Below are positions 25,867-34,576 of a stretch of 64,000 bases of DNA, piece after piece. Position 1 is the first letter of the stretch. Each line of letters starts with the position of its first letter. Under the pieces are notes generated by a model. It ran no database searches. It was not told where the DNA came from and saw only the letters and a list, made by a program, of their open reading frames with translations. The translations under genes and the position numbers were made by a program. Source of the stretch: Chloroflexota bacterium (GTDB taxonomy: Bacteria > Chloroflexota > Anaerolineae > Anaerolineales > UBA11579); NCBI GenBank assembly GCA_013112575.1, contig JABFGG010000018.1, positions 24,277 through 88,276 of the forward strand, read 5' to 3'.

Positions 25867-26598
25867 ATGAAAAGATTTACAGGGGTTTCACTACAGCTAC
25901 GTTTGATAAACCACCTCGGTGTTTTTGGCGCCACGGCACTAACGTCCGTTTTTGCTGTGCTGTTTTCTGTTAGCATCACAGCTTTTGTGCTACATCTTAA
26001 CGAAGCACCGGATTATTCAATGGGGCTAACACTTTCAGTAGTAATTCCCACCTTGCTGGCCCCTGTCTTTGCCTATACTACTTACCAACTGGTGGACAGA
26101 CTTAACAAACAGGACCGTTTGTTACGTACCTATGCCCAGGAGGACGCGCTGACAGGTCTTTTCAACCGCCGCTATTTTACGGAATTGGCCGAAAAAGAGA
26201 TCGTACGCGCCAAGCGTTATAGCCTACCCGTTTCCATGATCATGCTCGACATAGATGGATTCAAAAACATCAACGATCAACACGGTCACCTTGTTGGCGA
26301 TGATGTGTTGCGCTCCATTGGAAAAAAGCTCAGAGAAACTTTCCGAGCCTCAGACATTGTCGGCCGCTTTGGGGGCGATGAATTTATCATCTTGCTTCCA
26401 CATACAGACGAACAGCAAGCACTGGAGAGCGCCCAAAGGATCCAGGACAGTCTGGGGGAGTATGCTGCCAATGGCAATAGTGTCGACATCCACTACGAGA
26501 CCAGTCTGGGAGTTTCTACTCTCCAGGATGCAAAACAGAACTTTGACGAGCTGGTGCGCATCGCCGATCACAATATGTATACGGCCAAACGCACATAG
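25867..26598 (+). CDS. membrane-bound diguanylate cyclase
   Basis: Makes c-di-GMP from two GTP. The 243-aa protein has two membrane segments (about 19-43 and 52-73), a short coiled link, then a full GGDEF domain: DALTGLFNRRYF, MIMLDIDGFKNINDQHGH with the metal Asp, and intact GGDEF at 169-173. An RxxD inhibitory site (RASD, 160-163) lies five residues before, so product inhibition is expected. No sensor domain is seen outside the two helices. Transcribed divergently from rarA. Confidence 0.92.
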   Translation: MKRFTGVSLQLRLINHLGVFGATALTSVFAVLFSVSITAFVLHLNEAPDYSMGLTLSVVIPTLLAPVFAYTTYQLVDRLNKQDRLLRTYAQEDALTGLFNRRYFTELAEKEIVRAKRYSLPVSMIMLDIDGFKNINDQHGHLVGDDVLRSIGKKLRETFRASDIVGRFGGDEFIILLPHTDEQQALESAQRIQDSLGEYAANGNSVDIHYETSLGVSTLQDAKQNFDELVRIADHNMYTAKRT

Positions 26599-26680
26599 CT
26601 TCAAATCTTTCCCTTTCAGGTAACATTCGGCTTGCTACGTAGCTCTTTGCATTTTGCATGTCCACCACCTGGAGGGAACG

Positions 26681-27193
26681 ATGTCTAAGATAGCTCCGTT
26701 TATCCTAATATTCTCAGCCATTTCCATAACTGCCTGTTCTGCTTTGGCTCCAGAACCAACCGCAACACCTACCACCACAGCAACCAATACGCCTCTTCCA
26801 ACAGCCACCTTCACACTAACCCCAGAACCAACACCAACTTCTACCTTCGAACCGACTGACACGCCCGTCCCACAAATTGATCCAACGCAAGCCCAAAATA
26901 ACGACTCAGGTCTTGATGAAACACCTGTAGCGGAATGGCGTGGTGTGCCCATCATGCCTGAGGCAATAGCCGCTCATTCAGGTAGTGTTGCTTATTTCTA
27001 CAATGTTGACGTAAGCATTGAAGAAATATTCGAATTTTACGAACGAGAAATGGCAGCATTAGGCTATCCATATTTAGGTTACACAGAAACTACCTCCGGA
27101 TCGACGATATTCGCTTATGATATGGAAGAGCGGACAGTTACTATTACTGTCGCAGTTCAAGATGATGGAACAAATCTAATATTAATTTTCTGA
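26681..27193 (+). CDS. lipoprotein, tandem paralogue 1
   Basis: Lipoprotein of 170 aa (lipobox ITAC) with a Thr/Pro-rich linker and a C-terminal domain of about 90 residues beginning EWRGVPIMPEAIA and containing IEEIFEFYEREMAALGYP. The same domain occurs in the next gene (EWNGIPIMPDAVA, PEEVIVFYDRELGNLGY). Function unknown. The start at 26681 is chosen because GGAGGG lies four bases upstream; an ATG nine codons earlier has none. Confidence 0.75.
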   Translation: MSKIAPFILIFSAISITACSALAPEPTATPTTTATNTPLPTATFTLTPEPTPTSTFEPTDTPVPQIDPTQAQNNDSGLDETPVAEWRGVPIMPEAIAAHSGSVAYFYNVDVSIEEIFEFYEREMAALGYPYLGYTETTSGSTIFAYDMEERTVTITVAVQDDGTNLILIF

Positions 27194-27201
27194 TTTCTAC
27201 G

Positions 27202-27699
27202 ATGAAAACAAGATTGATATTGCTAATCATATTTTGTCTTTTCTTTTCAGCATGCAGTGTACTTGCGCCACAGCCCACAGCGACCCCCACACCTACAAAC
27301 ACAGCCATTCCCACCAACACCCCCCAACCCACCGCCACACCAGAGCCAACTGCTACTGAGACACCCCCGCCACCCACTGACACCCCCGAACCAGCGGAAG
27401 TCGCCCTTGACCCACAGGGTACGCCAGACACCGAATGGAATGGCATTCCTATCATGCCAGATGCCGTAGCTGGCGAAGGTGACAGTAGTAGCTACATGTT
27501 CCGCGTCAATGCTACGCCCGAGGAGGTGATTGTTTTTTATGATCGTGAGTTAGGTAATTTAGGTTATTCGCGTTTTGCAATCGGTGACACTGAAAATGAC
27601 AGCATCTTAATCTTTTACCAAAGGGAGAAGGATCTCCAGATAGTGTCTATATCTGCTATCCCCCAGGATGATGGTTCAGTGATCGTGCTGATTGTGTAA
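27202..27699 (+). CDS. lipoprotein, tandem paralogue 2
   Basis: Lipoprotein of 165 aa (lipobox FSAC), Thr/Pro-rich linker, then the same domain as the gene before it, eight bases upstream. The pair arose by tandem duplication; identity is high in IP-IMP, FY-RE and PQDDG/VQDDG positions and low elsewhere. Probably cotranscribed. No catalytic residue is conserved between the two, which suggests a binding or structural role. Confidence 0.75.
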   Translation: MKTRLILLIIFCLFFSACSVLAPQPTATPTPTNTAIPTNTPQPTATPEPTATETPPPPTDTPEPAEVALDPQGTPDTEWNGIPIMPDAVAGEGDSSSYMFRVNATPEEVIVFYDRELGNLGYSRFAIGDTENDSILIFYQREKDLQIVSISAIPQDDGSVIVLIV

Positions 27700-27840
27700 T
27701 CGATTCTAGCCCCTGAAACATTTGTGATTTCCAGCCGTCTAATCATCTGATACGCGCTCTGGCCCTCAACTTGTGAAATTGCGCGCACTCCTCTCGCGCA
27801 ACTTCTCCGCTCTATTGGCGTATTAACAGCTAAGCGGCTC

Positions 27841-28722
27841 ATGATAAATACAACTACCTTAGATACACAACTCGAGATCACATACCGGCACATTGAGTTG
27901 CCCCTCACCAGTTTGCATTATGCCACTGTAGGTAAGGGGCCGCCACTGGTCATGGTGCCTGCTACAGTCTCACATCTTGACCGTTGGAAAGCACTGACGC
28001 AGTTCATGGGCCAGCGCTTTACCGCCCACTTCTTTGAATTGCCCGGTCACGGCCAATCCTCAGCTTTTACAGAACCCTACAATAGCCAGCTTGTGGCCGA
28101 AACCATTGAACATTTTGTGGATGCCATGGGCTACGAACGTTTTTCGCTAATGGGCTTTTCCTTCGGGGGCATCCTTACTATGAAGACCCTCGCACACCTT
28201 CAAGACCGTATCGATCGTATTGTGCTGGTTTCCCCTTGTATGACCCCCAAGGCCATCACCTTGCCCAGGCTGCGCAAGAAAATGCTTCGTACCGGCATGA
28301 AGATTCTTAATCGACCCGCGATCGTAAATGCGGTTGCGGCTGCTTTTCAAAACAAGCACATCGGTTACAACGCGGCACGGTTTATCCGTAAATTGGGTGA
28401 AGTGGAAGAAACCATCCCCTTGGAAGAGCAGTTGAAGACCATCCCCACTTCCACTTATCACGTCATCACTAACCAAATGGAAGAGATTTTTAACATCGGC
28501 TTTGAACATCCGGCCAGACCCTATACCATCCCCTGCTATTTCGCCATGTCCATCTACGACCCTTTATTGGATTTTGACACAACGGTAGCAGTAGCAAAAG
28601 AGAATTTCATCAACTTTGAAATGACTCGCCTCTACCTCCCCTACCACCAGGCTCCCGAAACTCCCAGCCTGGATGACCTCAACCGGGACTATGATCACCT
28701 ATTGCAGATGATCCAATTGTAA
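27841..28722 (+). CDS. alpha/beta-fold hydrolase
   Basis: Protein of 293 aa with an alpha/beta hydrolase core: PPLVMVPA, oxyanion region, FELPGHGQSS, nucleophile elbow GFSFGG (Ser within), acid in YDPLLD and catalytic His likely in YLPYHQAPE. The substrate cannot be inferred; it could be an esterase or C-C hydrolase. It stands alone, with 141 bases upstream in which I see no clear promoter or ribosome site. Confidence 0.82.
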   Translation: MINTTTLDTQLEITYRHIELPLTSLHYATVGKGPPLVMVPATVSHLDRWKALTQFMGQRFTAHFFELPGHGQSSAFTEPYNSQLVAETIEHFVDAMGYERFSLMGFSFGGILTMKTLAHLQDRIDRIVLVSPCMTPKAITLPRLRKKMLRTGMKILNRPAIVNAVAAAFQNKHIGYNAARFIRKLGEVEETIPLEEQLKTIPTSTYHVITNQMEEIFNIGFEHPARPYTIPCYFAMSIYDPLLDFDTTVAVAKENFINFEMTRLYLPYHQAPETPSLDDLNRDYDHLLQMIQL

Positions 28723-28740
28723 GGCTGGTTCCCCCAATCC

Positions 28741-29538
28741 TCAAACCCCATCCTTAGCACGCACCAGCAATTGCTCGGCAGGCGAAAACAACCGCCTGCG
28801 GACCAGCAAAGAAGTGATAATGCTTGTCAGGGCAGCAGAAGCAAAGATCATCGCCATCACCGCCAATTGGTAAATACCTGCATAAACCGGGTCATCACCC
28901 GCCAGGATCAACCCCGTCATCACCCCAGGGATCCACACCAGCCCTAATGAACGAATCGAATCGATACGCGGAATCAGGCTCGCCTCTACCGCCGCCTGGA
29001 TATAAGGCGCCACCACCGTTGAAGAGGCTGCCCCCAGCGACAGGCCCGCTTCGATTTGCCCCACGTGTGCCTCCACTTCCGAAAGAAGCCGGTTAAAGAA
29101 TAGACTGCTGGTGTTCATCGCATTCGCTACCAGCATGCTTCCCACCGGGATAATGGCGGCCAATGAATTATCGATCACCCCCAACCAGGTCATCACCAGG
29201 ATTACCGCCCCTGCCCCCAGGGCTATACCCATCAAAGAGACACTAAACACATCCGGGATGCCTTTGGCCCGTCGCGCCGCGATCGTGGCCGCAAAAAAAG
29301 CCATAAAAGCCAATACCGGCAACGCCACCCACAGGCTGCTTTGCAGGATCAGCAATAACACGAAGCCCACCGCAACCACCTGCACCAACCCACGCAGCAG
29401 AGCTGTAACGCTGTCCCGGAACAACGAGATGTTCAAATAGCGCGCTACGGTCACGATCAATAGGCTCAAACCAGCGGCAGCCAGTGCCTGCGCCAGCCCA
29501 AAGAGGAGCAGGTTATCACCCAACCAACGCTCAAGCAT
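28741..29538 (-). CDS. fetB: FetB-type ABC transporter permease
   Basis: Membrane subunit (265 aa, about seven helices) of the UPF0014/FetB family, which with FetA exports iron in E. coli and confers resistance to iron-linked oxidative stress. Family blocks seen are RGLVQVVAVGFVLLLIL, AANAMNTSSLFFNRLLSE as VANAMNTSSLFFNRL, and LSLGAASSTVVAPYIQAAVEASLIPRIDS. The start at 29538 is set by AGGAGG six bases upstream and lies inside the 3' end of fetA with an 8-base overlap, so the two are coupled. Confidence 0.9.
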   Translation of the reverse strand: MLERWLGDNLLLFGLAQALAAAGLSLLIVTVARYLNISLFRDSVTALLRGLVQVVAVGFVLLLILQSSLWVALPVLAFMAFFAATIAARRAKGIPDVFSVSLMGIALGAGAVILVMTWLGVIDNSLAAIIPVGSMLVANAMNTSSLFFNRLLSEVEAHVGQIEAGLSLGAASSTVVAPYIQAAVEASLIPRIDSIRSLGLVWIPGVMTGLILAGDDPVYAGIYQLAVMAMIFASAALTSIITSLLVRRRLFSPAEQLLVRAKDGV

Positions 29539-30214
29539 CCAGCACCTCCTCAACCGTCCCCAGTTGGGCCACCTCGCCCTTTTCCAGTAGCAGCACCCGG
29601 TCGGCCATGCGCCGCGCCTGGGTCATATCGTGCGTCACCACTAGGCAGGTTAGCTTCCGTTCGGCCACGATCTGCATGATCAGTTCTTCCGCTTCCAGTT
29701 TGTGGTCTTCATCCAGGGCTGAAGTGGGTTCATCCAGTAACAGGATTTCCGGGCTGTTGGCCAGCGTGCGCGCCAGCGACACGCGCTGCGCCTCACCACC
29801 CGATAACTGCCCTACTAAGCGCTGCACATACCCATCCAGGCCCACGTGCTCCAACAAGTAACACACTTCCTCATCGCTTAACTCAACACCGCGCTGCCGC
29901 GGCCCAAAGCACACATTGTCGCTCACCGTCCCCGGGAACAGGTTGGGGGCTTGCATCAACAAACCGATCCGTTGGCGTAGTTGCCGTGTTGGAATGCTGC
30001 GGTAATCTTCCCCCTCCAGACACACCGTACCCTGGCTGGGTTCGTCCAATCGATTGAGTAACCGCAAAAGGGATGTTTTCCCTGATCCGCTTGGTCCTAC
30101 CACTGCCATGACATCCCCACAAAGCACTTCAAAGCTCAGCGGTTCAACAATGAACTGCTCTCCCACTTGCCGCGCCAACTGGTCGACGCGCAGATGTACT
30201 TTATTTGTATTCAA
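29531..30214 (-). CDS. fetA: FetA-type ABC transporter ATPase
   Basis: ATPase partner of FetB. Walker A GPSGSGKTS, Q-loop LLMQAPNLFPGTV, signature LSGGEAQRVSLAR and Walker B ILLLDEPTSALDE are all intact, with the H-loop VVTHD. The start is uncertain: the frame extends to 30286, which would overlap the upstream gene by 50 bases and add residues unlike the family. I place it at TTG 30214, just before VHLRVDQLARQ, although its ribosome site is weak. Transcribed after the NTase-motif gene (stop at 30237). Confidence 0.87.
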   Translation of the reverse strand: MNTNKVHLRVDQLARQVGEQFIVEPLSFEVLCGDVMAVVGPSGSGKTSLLRLLNRLDEPSQGTVCLEGEDYRSIPTRQLRQRIGLLMQAPNLFPGTVSDNVCFGPRQRGVELSDEEVCYLLEHVGLDGYVQRLVGQLSGGEAQRVSLARTLANSPEILLLDEPTSALDEDHKLEAEELIMQIVAERKLTCLVVTHDMTQARRMADRVLLLEKGEVAQLGTVEEVLDA

Positions 30215-30236
30215 TTTAATCCGTCTTTTCTCTAAA

Positions 30237-31562
30237 TTATGTCGTCTGCAAGCCTTCCATGTAGACCTTAATGCTATCCACACCATTCAGCTTTTCATGG
30301 AAGAAGTTGTTGACGATGTTGATCACTTCCGCCCGCGCCGCTTCGGCTTTGGGAGAAAGTTCCTGCCCATGCTCTTCTTTAGAAAGGATGTCGCGCAATT
30401 GCAGCAGTTGCCGCACGATCTCGACCTCTTCCTCACCCTCCATAATGCGCGTCACGTTCACGATCAATTCATCCGCCTGGCCCAACAAATTGACCTTGTC
30501 GATCACCGGGTCGGGTTTGTAACAATCGTCGATCGTGCGGATCAGCGACCACACCTGGTACAGCATGGTCGAAGGCTCATCGAACAACTCCCGCAGGAAG
30601 GCCGCCTCTTCATAACGTCCCGTCAGCCGGAAGATGTTGTACATGCGCTTGGCCGCTTTGCCGTAGTTGGGGCTTTTGGTCACGTACTTCTTGACCTCTT
30701 TTTCCAATCCATCCACATATGAGTCCAGTGCGTCGCTGTCCACCTGCTTGGCCAGCTTGGTGAACACCGGGATCGACTCGGCCTCCAGGTACACTTCCTG
30801 GAAATAGGGATCGAGGTAGCCATCCATTGGTGTGATCTCCCCGCCCGGCGCTTCCCAAGTGGCATCCAGCATGTTGCTGGCATTCACCAGTTGTTTACGC
30901 ACTGGGTCGGCCACCACCCAATCCAGCTTCAACCAACCCGGATCGTCGCTCAAGTCATCCCAATTCAGTGTAAAGGCTTTGCCTTCAGTATCCTCCAACT
31001 CCATCTTGCCGGCCTCTATCTCTTTTGGCCCCCACGACACAGGCGAACCGGCCGCCTGCAACTTACCATCGCGCATCAGGTCTTGGGGATAGTTACCGAA
31101 CCTGACTTCGATCAATTCATGGTCATAGCCGCGCATGCTGCTGAGCGCCTTACTACGGACCAGCTTTGCCAGGATCTCCCCGGCCCTTTCTTTTGTATCC
31201 GCTTTGATGTTGATGCGCTCAAAGTAGTCGGCATCTCCCGGGTAGGTCTGGATCTTGGATTGGGCTGCCGAACCCGATAAGGCTAGCGCCGTTTCAACTT
31301 CTCCCGGCACGTCGTAGAATTCCACCAGCTTGCCGATGCGCCGGAAATGGGCCAGGTCCGCCGGGCTGAAATCGAGCATCGTTACGCGGTGGCCGAACAC
31401 CCCGCTCTCCACGTCCATCACCACGTCATCCCCATCTTCGCTGCGGATGGCTGCTACAGCCGTCAGCCATTGGATCGCATCTGCTTCATCCAGCTCCACA
31501 CCCAGGCGTTGGGCCGATGCAATGATGCGTTGCAGGTCTTCATTGGGGGCTTTTTCACTCAT
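30237..31562 (-). CDS. uncharacterised protein with nucleotidyltransferase-like motif
   Basis: Soluble protein of 441 aa that I do not recognise as a named family. Residues 97-113 read GSAAQSKIQTYPGDADY, which fits the nucleotidyltransferase superfamily pattern G-S-x(9-13)-D-h-D-h (GS at 97-98, Asp110, Asp112). A later IEVRFGNYP could supply the third acidic residue. The C-terminal half is helical. The motif resembles that in pox-type poly(A) polymerase-like proteins; this is inference. GAGGAG lies three to four bases before the chosen ATG. Same strand as fetAB and the exonuclease. Confidence 0.6.
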   Translation of the reverse strand: MSEKAPNEDLQRIIASAQRLGVELDEADAIQWLTAVAAIRSEDGDDVVMDVESGVFGHRVTMLDFSPADLAHFRRIGKLVEFYDVPGEVETALALSGSAAQSKIQTYPGDADYFERINIKADTKERAGEILAKLVRSKALSSMRGYDHELIEVRFGNYPQDLMRDGKLQAAGSPVSWGPKEIEAGKMELEDTEGKAFTLNWDDLSDDPGWLKLDWVVADPVRKQLVNASNMLDATWEAPGGEITPMDGYLDPYFQEVYLEAESIPVFTKLAKQVDSDALDSYVDGLEKEVKKYVTKSPNYGKAAKRMYNIFRLTGRYEEAAFLRELFDEPSTMLYQVWSLIRTIDDCYKPDPVIDKVNLLGQADELIVNVTRIMEGEEEVEIVRQLLQLRDILSKEEHGQELSPKAEAARAEVINIVNNFFHEKLNGVDSIKVYMEGLQTT

Positions 31563-31586
31563 AATCTCCTCTTTCCACAAATCTTT

Positions 31587-32177
31587 TTAGCGGGTGGGCT
31601 TTGGGTTTTTCGCCGCTTCTTCCAGCATCTCCTGGAACATCTCCGCCTGATCGATGGCATCTTGCAGGGCATTGTGCACCAACACCCGCTCCTTGAGATA
31701 ATGTTCTCCCATCTCCCGGAAGCCCGTCTCTCCCCAGGGCACATGGTGCAGGCCCATAAAGAAGGCTTTCATGTCCAGGGCTTTGTGCCCAAAAGGGTTG
31801 CGACCCAGGTAATGCATGAAATAGTCATTGACGAACATCCAGTCGAAGGGCGCATTCAGCGCCACAAAGATCGGTGTCGCCTCCCCCGGCACCACCTCCC
31901 CCAACCAGCCTTCAAAACGCTGCAAAGCCTCGGTAGACTCAATGCCATTTTGCTTCAATTCCTCCATCGACAAGCCATGCACTGCCGCCGAACCCTCAGA
32001 CATATTGGGCTTGTCAGGCTTTAACTCGATATAGAAGGTTTGCCGTGGTTCGGGAATAGTGCAGGCTCCGATAGACAGCATCGCATAATCCCGCGGGTAG
32101 GTACCTGCCGTTTCGACATCTACACTGATGAAGGCCGGGTAATCGGGGAAGGTTTTAAGCAGTGCTTGGGATGGCAT
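31587..32177 (-). CDS. DEDDh 3'-5' exonuclease
   Basis: DnaQ/RNase T-like exonuclease of 196 aa. ISVDVETAG carries the first DxE pair, HGLSMEELKQNGI the family's conserved block, LNAPFDWMFV the second Asp, and HNALQDAIDQAEMF the His and last Asp of the DEDDh set. RNase-T-like enzymes trim RNA or single-stranded DNA ends. The ATG at 32177 is preferred over an upstream TTG, although neither has a good ribosome site. Confidence 0.85.
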   Translation of the reverse strand: MPSQALLKTFPDYPAFISVDVETAGTYPRDYAMLSIGACTIPEPRQTFYIELKPDKPNMSEGSAAVHGLSMEELKQNGIESTEALQRFEGWLGEVVPGEATPIFVALNAPFDWMFVNDYFMHYLGRNPFGHKALDMKAFFMGLHHVPWGETGFREMGEHYLKERVLVHNALQDAIDQAEMFQEMLEEAAKNPKPTR

Positions 32178-32340
32178 GATGGTATTTCGCAATTGGATTT
32201 TGCGATTTTACCATTGGCCCCCGTGTGCAGGCATTGGGTATAGTACTGGCTGGCTAATGTAATTGCTGTGGCTGTTTTAGTAGGGGGGTGGTACTAGTAC
32301 TTGTCTGACAACGGCGGTTTGTGCGGGAGGCGACAAAAAG

Positions 32341-32649
32341 TTATAACCATTTCGTTTTGATGTTGTCTCTAACCTTCTCCAAAACCAATCTGGATAAAGT
32401 TTCGAGGCGCTGGAAGTATTCTTTTGCTTCCCCTTCAAGTTCCTGACGTACCAGCGTTAGATCACGATAGTGTAAACCGAGAATGGCGGTAGTCCAAAGA
32501 TCAAGTTTGCTGCCATTCTGGAGGAACTTTAATATACACCCTGCAACATCCATATCCAGTAAGACAAGGTCAATACCTTCGATTTCTTCGCCGCTGTAGT
32601 CTTTGGGGAATTTAGCTGCGCGGTGTTCGTTCCATAGTTGCTTTATCAT
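32341..32649 (-). CDS. hypothetical protein, 102 aa
   Basis: Not recognised. It opens MIKQLWNEHRAAKFPKDYSGEEIEGIDLVLLDMDVAGCI and is otherwise predicted helical, ending in a basic-charged helix (SRLVLEKVRDNIKTKWL). No membrane segment or known motif. It borders the AT-rich accessory stretch. The 160 bases before the exonuclease gene contain no clear terminator. Confidence 0.5.
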   Translation of the reverse strand: MIKQLWNEHRAAKFPKDYSGEEIEGIDLVLLDMDVAGCILKFLQNGSKLDLWTTAILGLHYRDLTLVRQELEGEAKEYFQRLETLSRLVLEKVRDNIKTKWL

Positions 32650-32710
32650 TGATTTACCGAATTATCAGTCCCCATATATTTTAATACACACAATGCTATT
32701 AATCTCTAAT

Positions 32711-32760
32711 TGGTTAGGAGTTGAACCTCTTACCTACCGGTTAAGGGTTCGCCTCCTATT
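32711..32760 (-). other. tRNA-3'-half-like remnant
   Basis: The minus strand shows a T-arm-like GAGGTTCAACTCC preceded by CTTAACCGGTAGG, reminiscent of the anticodon-to-T-arm part of a tRNA. Stems pair poorly and no acceptor 5' half is found, so it cannot be a working tRNA. It may be a remnant at the edge of the accessory segment, or chance. Confidence 0.2.
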
Positions 32761-32834
32761 CGTATACATTTTTCGAATTTCAATATATCAATTTTGTGGT
32801 TGGGAGAGTTTGATGATTGATTCTGCATTGCCTG

Positions 32835-33545
32835 TTAATTATTATGAATCCGCATCGTCAATATTCCATTTACTTCATCCATTCCATCTGCTTTTATAGA
32901 ATAATCTAGAATCAAAGAACAATCAGGAATTTGTCCTGTTCTTTGATCAACTACAGAAATTCTAAAGTCTCCAAGAATATGGCATTCGCCGGGATTATTT
33001 TGAGTACGGTTTTTTGAGTAATGAACAAAACTATCTTTGCCATCAAAATAATGCGTGAAAGCCGGATTATCACCAGTGGGTTTCCAATAATTATCAGTAT
33101 CTTCAGACTCTTTATAAAAACGAATTGAATAGTTAGGATTTGAGTTTCTCAGGGAAAGCTTTATTTTTATCCATCGCCCAAGAGCATCCCCATAATTTTC
33201 TAGTACAGTATGAAATCTTATCGGCCAATTTACACGGTCAACTAAATAATCATATTCCTTTAGTATTTCAAATTCGGGATGATCCAAACTTCTATTAGAA
33301 AGTCCCAGATCGAGCTTTGGTTTTCTTTGAGACTTTCTAAATTCAAGTGCAGCAAAGATTAGGGCCAGGACTCCAGCAATCTCAAAGAGTAGTTGGACTA
33401 TACCTACTCTATCGTTATCGTCAATAATCGGTAAGAAGGCTGGGAAAAACAATAGGCAGAATGAAAAAACAGATGCTGTTATGACAACCGAATATACAAA
33501 TTTGTCGAAATATTTCACGATCCATTCAGTTATTTTTTTGAGCAT
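32835..33545 (-). CDS. membrane protein with two helices and soluble domain, unknown
   Basis: Protein of 236 aa: two N-terminal membrane helices (FVYSVVITASVFSFCLLFFPAFL and VQLLFEIAGVLALIFAALEF), then a beta-rich cytosolic domain of about 160 residues. The layout resembles small membrane-anchored accessory proteins of genomic islands. No function is assignable. AT-rich; a possible AGAGGA lies 11-12 bases before the ATG. 15 bases separate it from the DUF4238 gene upstream. Confidence 0.6.
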   Translation of the reverse strand: MLKKITEWIVKYFDKFVYSVVITASVFSFCLLFFPAFLPIIDDNDRVGIVQLLFEIAGVLALIFAALEFRKSQRKPKLDLGLSNRSLDHPEFEILKEYDYLVDRVNWPIRFHTVLENYGDALGRWIKIKLSLRNSNPNYSIRFYKESEDTDNYWKPTGDNPAFTHYFDGKDSFVHYSKNRTQNNPGECHILGDFRISVVDQRTGQIPDCSLILDYSIKADGMDEVNGILTMRIHNN

Positions 33546-33560
33546 GGCTTATATTATCCT

Positions 33561-34301
33561 CTATTTCAGAAAGATGGCATTGAAGATTTCCTTGTTATTA
33601 GCAATAAGAATATTATCGCTGGAATCCGCTAGATTTCTATTTATTGCCGCGATATTGTCTGGGTCATGGATTACTAATTCTCTTTGGTTTGGTTCTATGG
33701 AAAACAAGAAAGCTATTACATATGGTGTCAATGGGTAGTAGTAGTATCTGTTTCTCGTAGTGATGTCTATGGTCTGCACGAAAGGAGTATCAGATGTGAT
33801 GAAAGACCAGGATTCAAGAAGTTCTGGTGCAATATGGCGTAATTGTAGGTGGAAATTTAACTTGTCAATGAGGGAATACCTAAGTTGAAAAGGGAGTGTC
33901 TGTGCCAATGCATTTTTAGGAATTGACTCAATAATCATATTCGCAAGCTCTTTACTAAAACGGTCTTTTCTGGGATGTCTGGTCATTAGTAGAGCTAAAA
34001 AGAATTTGATTATGTCTTCATCATCATTTGATATTGGTTCACCCTTGGATATTTTTTTTAGTACAGTGCCTACCGAACTTTCTGGGCTTCCTGATAGCCA
34101 AGCTTCGATAGCTTGGCTATCCTCTATTGAGTATAAATTTTTTATGGATAAGATTTTTTTCGTATGGACTTGGTTCGGGTTTGGGATTTTGGAGGAGTCT
34201 TTATAGTAAGCCCAAACTTTATTGTTGTGGTTATTCCAGTAGCTTAAATAGAATTGGGGAATGTAGTGGTGGTTTTCTTTTTTGTTTTTCTTAGGTTTCA
34301 T
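33561..34301 (-). CDS. DUF4238 domain protein
   Basis: Protein of 246 aa opening with a lysine-rich start and HHYIPQFYLSYW (11-22), the signature of DUF4238. Further conserved segments are FLALLMTRHPRKDRF and WSFITSDTPFV with a YYYYPLTPYVIAFL tail. Function is unknown; members are patchily distributed, as expected of mobile accessory genes. Its ATG overlaps by 11 bases the stop of a decayed HTH reading frame (34291-34422), suggesting it once followed a regulator gene. Coding is AT-rich compared with the window. Confidence 0.75.
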   Translation of the reverse strand: MKPKKNKKENHHYIPQFYLSYWNNHNNKVWAYYKDSSKIPNPNQVHTKKILSIKNLYSIEDSQAIEAWLSGSPESSVGTVLKKISKGEPISNDDEDIIKFFLALLMTRHPRKDRFSKELANMIIESIPKNALAQTLPFQLRYSLIDKLNFHLQLRHIAPELLESWSFITSDTPFVQTIDITTRNRYYYYPLTPYVIAFLFSIEPNQRELVIHDPDNIAAINRNLADSSDNILIANNKEIFNAIFLK

Positions 34302-34422
34302 AATTAATAGGTTTTTCCCACCCTAAAAGTTCACAAATATCTGGGCCGAACTTATTCGCAATTTTGATGACGTTATCGTTTCCGGGTAAGAGTGAACCAT
34401 TCAAGCAAAATTGTAATATACA
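34291..34422 (-). pseudogene. C-terminal remnant of an XRE-type HTH regulator
   Basis: A short open frame (43 codons plus stop) encodes LNGSLLPGNDNVIKIANKF and GPDICELLGWEKP, the recognition-helix end and LLG tail typical of XRE/Cro-type regulators. An in-frame stop (34423-34425) cuts it off from any N-terminal half, and the break coincides with a copy of the GGGTACATTAAT repeat. Too short to be a working gene. Confidence 0.5.
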
Positions 34423-34576
34423 TTAAGGGTACATTAATTCGCCCTTTTCGCCACTTTTTGTTACCCGACACCACCACATACACCGCCTCTTTTCCCCCCA
34501 ACCCCCACATCTTATATTCCGGCAAAAACCCGCCAGTCAAAAATGTACAATCCCCTACATAGGGTACATTAATACA
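34373..34576 (-). pseudogene. orphan coding-like fragment between direct repeats
   Basis: A 67-codon open frame reading FLTGGFLPEYKMWGLGG then KEAVYVVVSGNKKWRKG has amino-acid composition of real protein but no recognised family. It begins and nearly ends in the same 12-base piece (ATTAATGTACCC, encoding INVP), 135 bases apart. An ATG at codon 23 is the only standard start. Probably a gene fragment left by repeat-mediated rearrangement. Confidence 0.35.

Noticed and set aside
26740..27400. Repetitive ACC/CCA/ACA tracts as DNA repeats
   Set aside because: They encode the Thr/Pro linkers of lipoproteins and follow the reading frame; the same explains similar tracts at 520-640, 34830-34915 and 59400-59600.
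32193..32340. Small gene or RNA between exonuclease and hypothetical gene
   Set aside because: No open frame with a start site, no stable stem-loop; only a short GTACTAGTAC palindrome.
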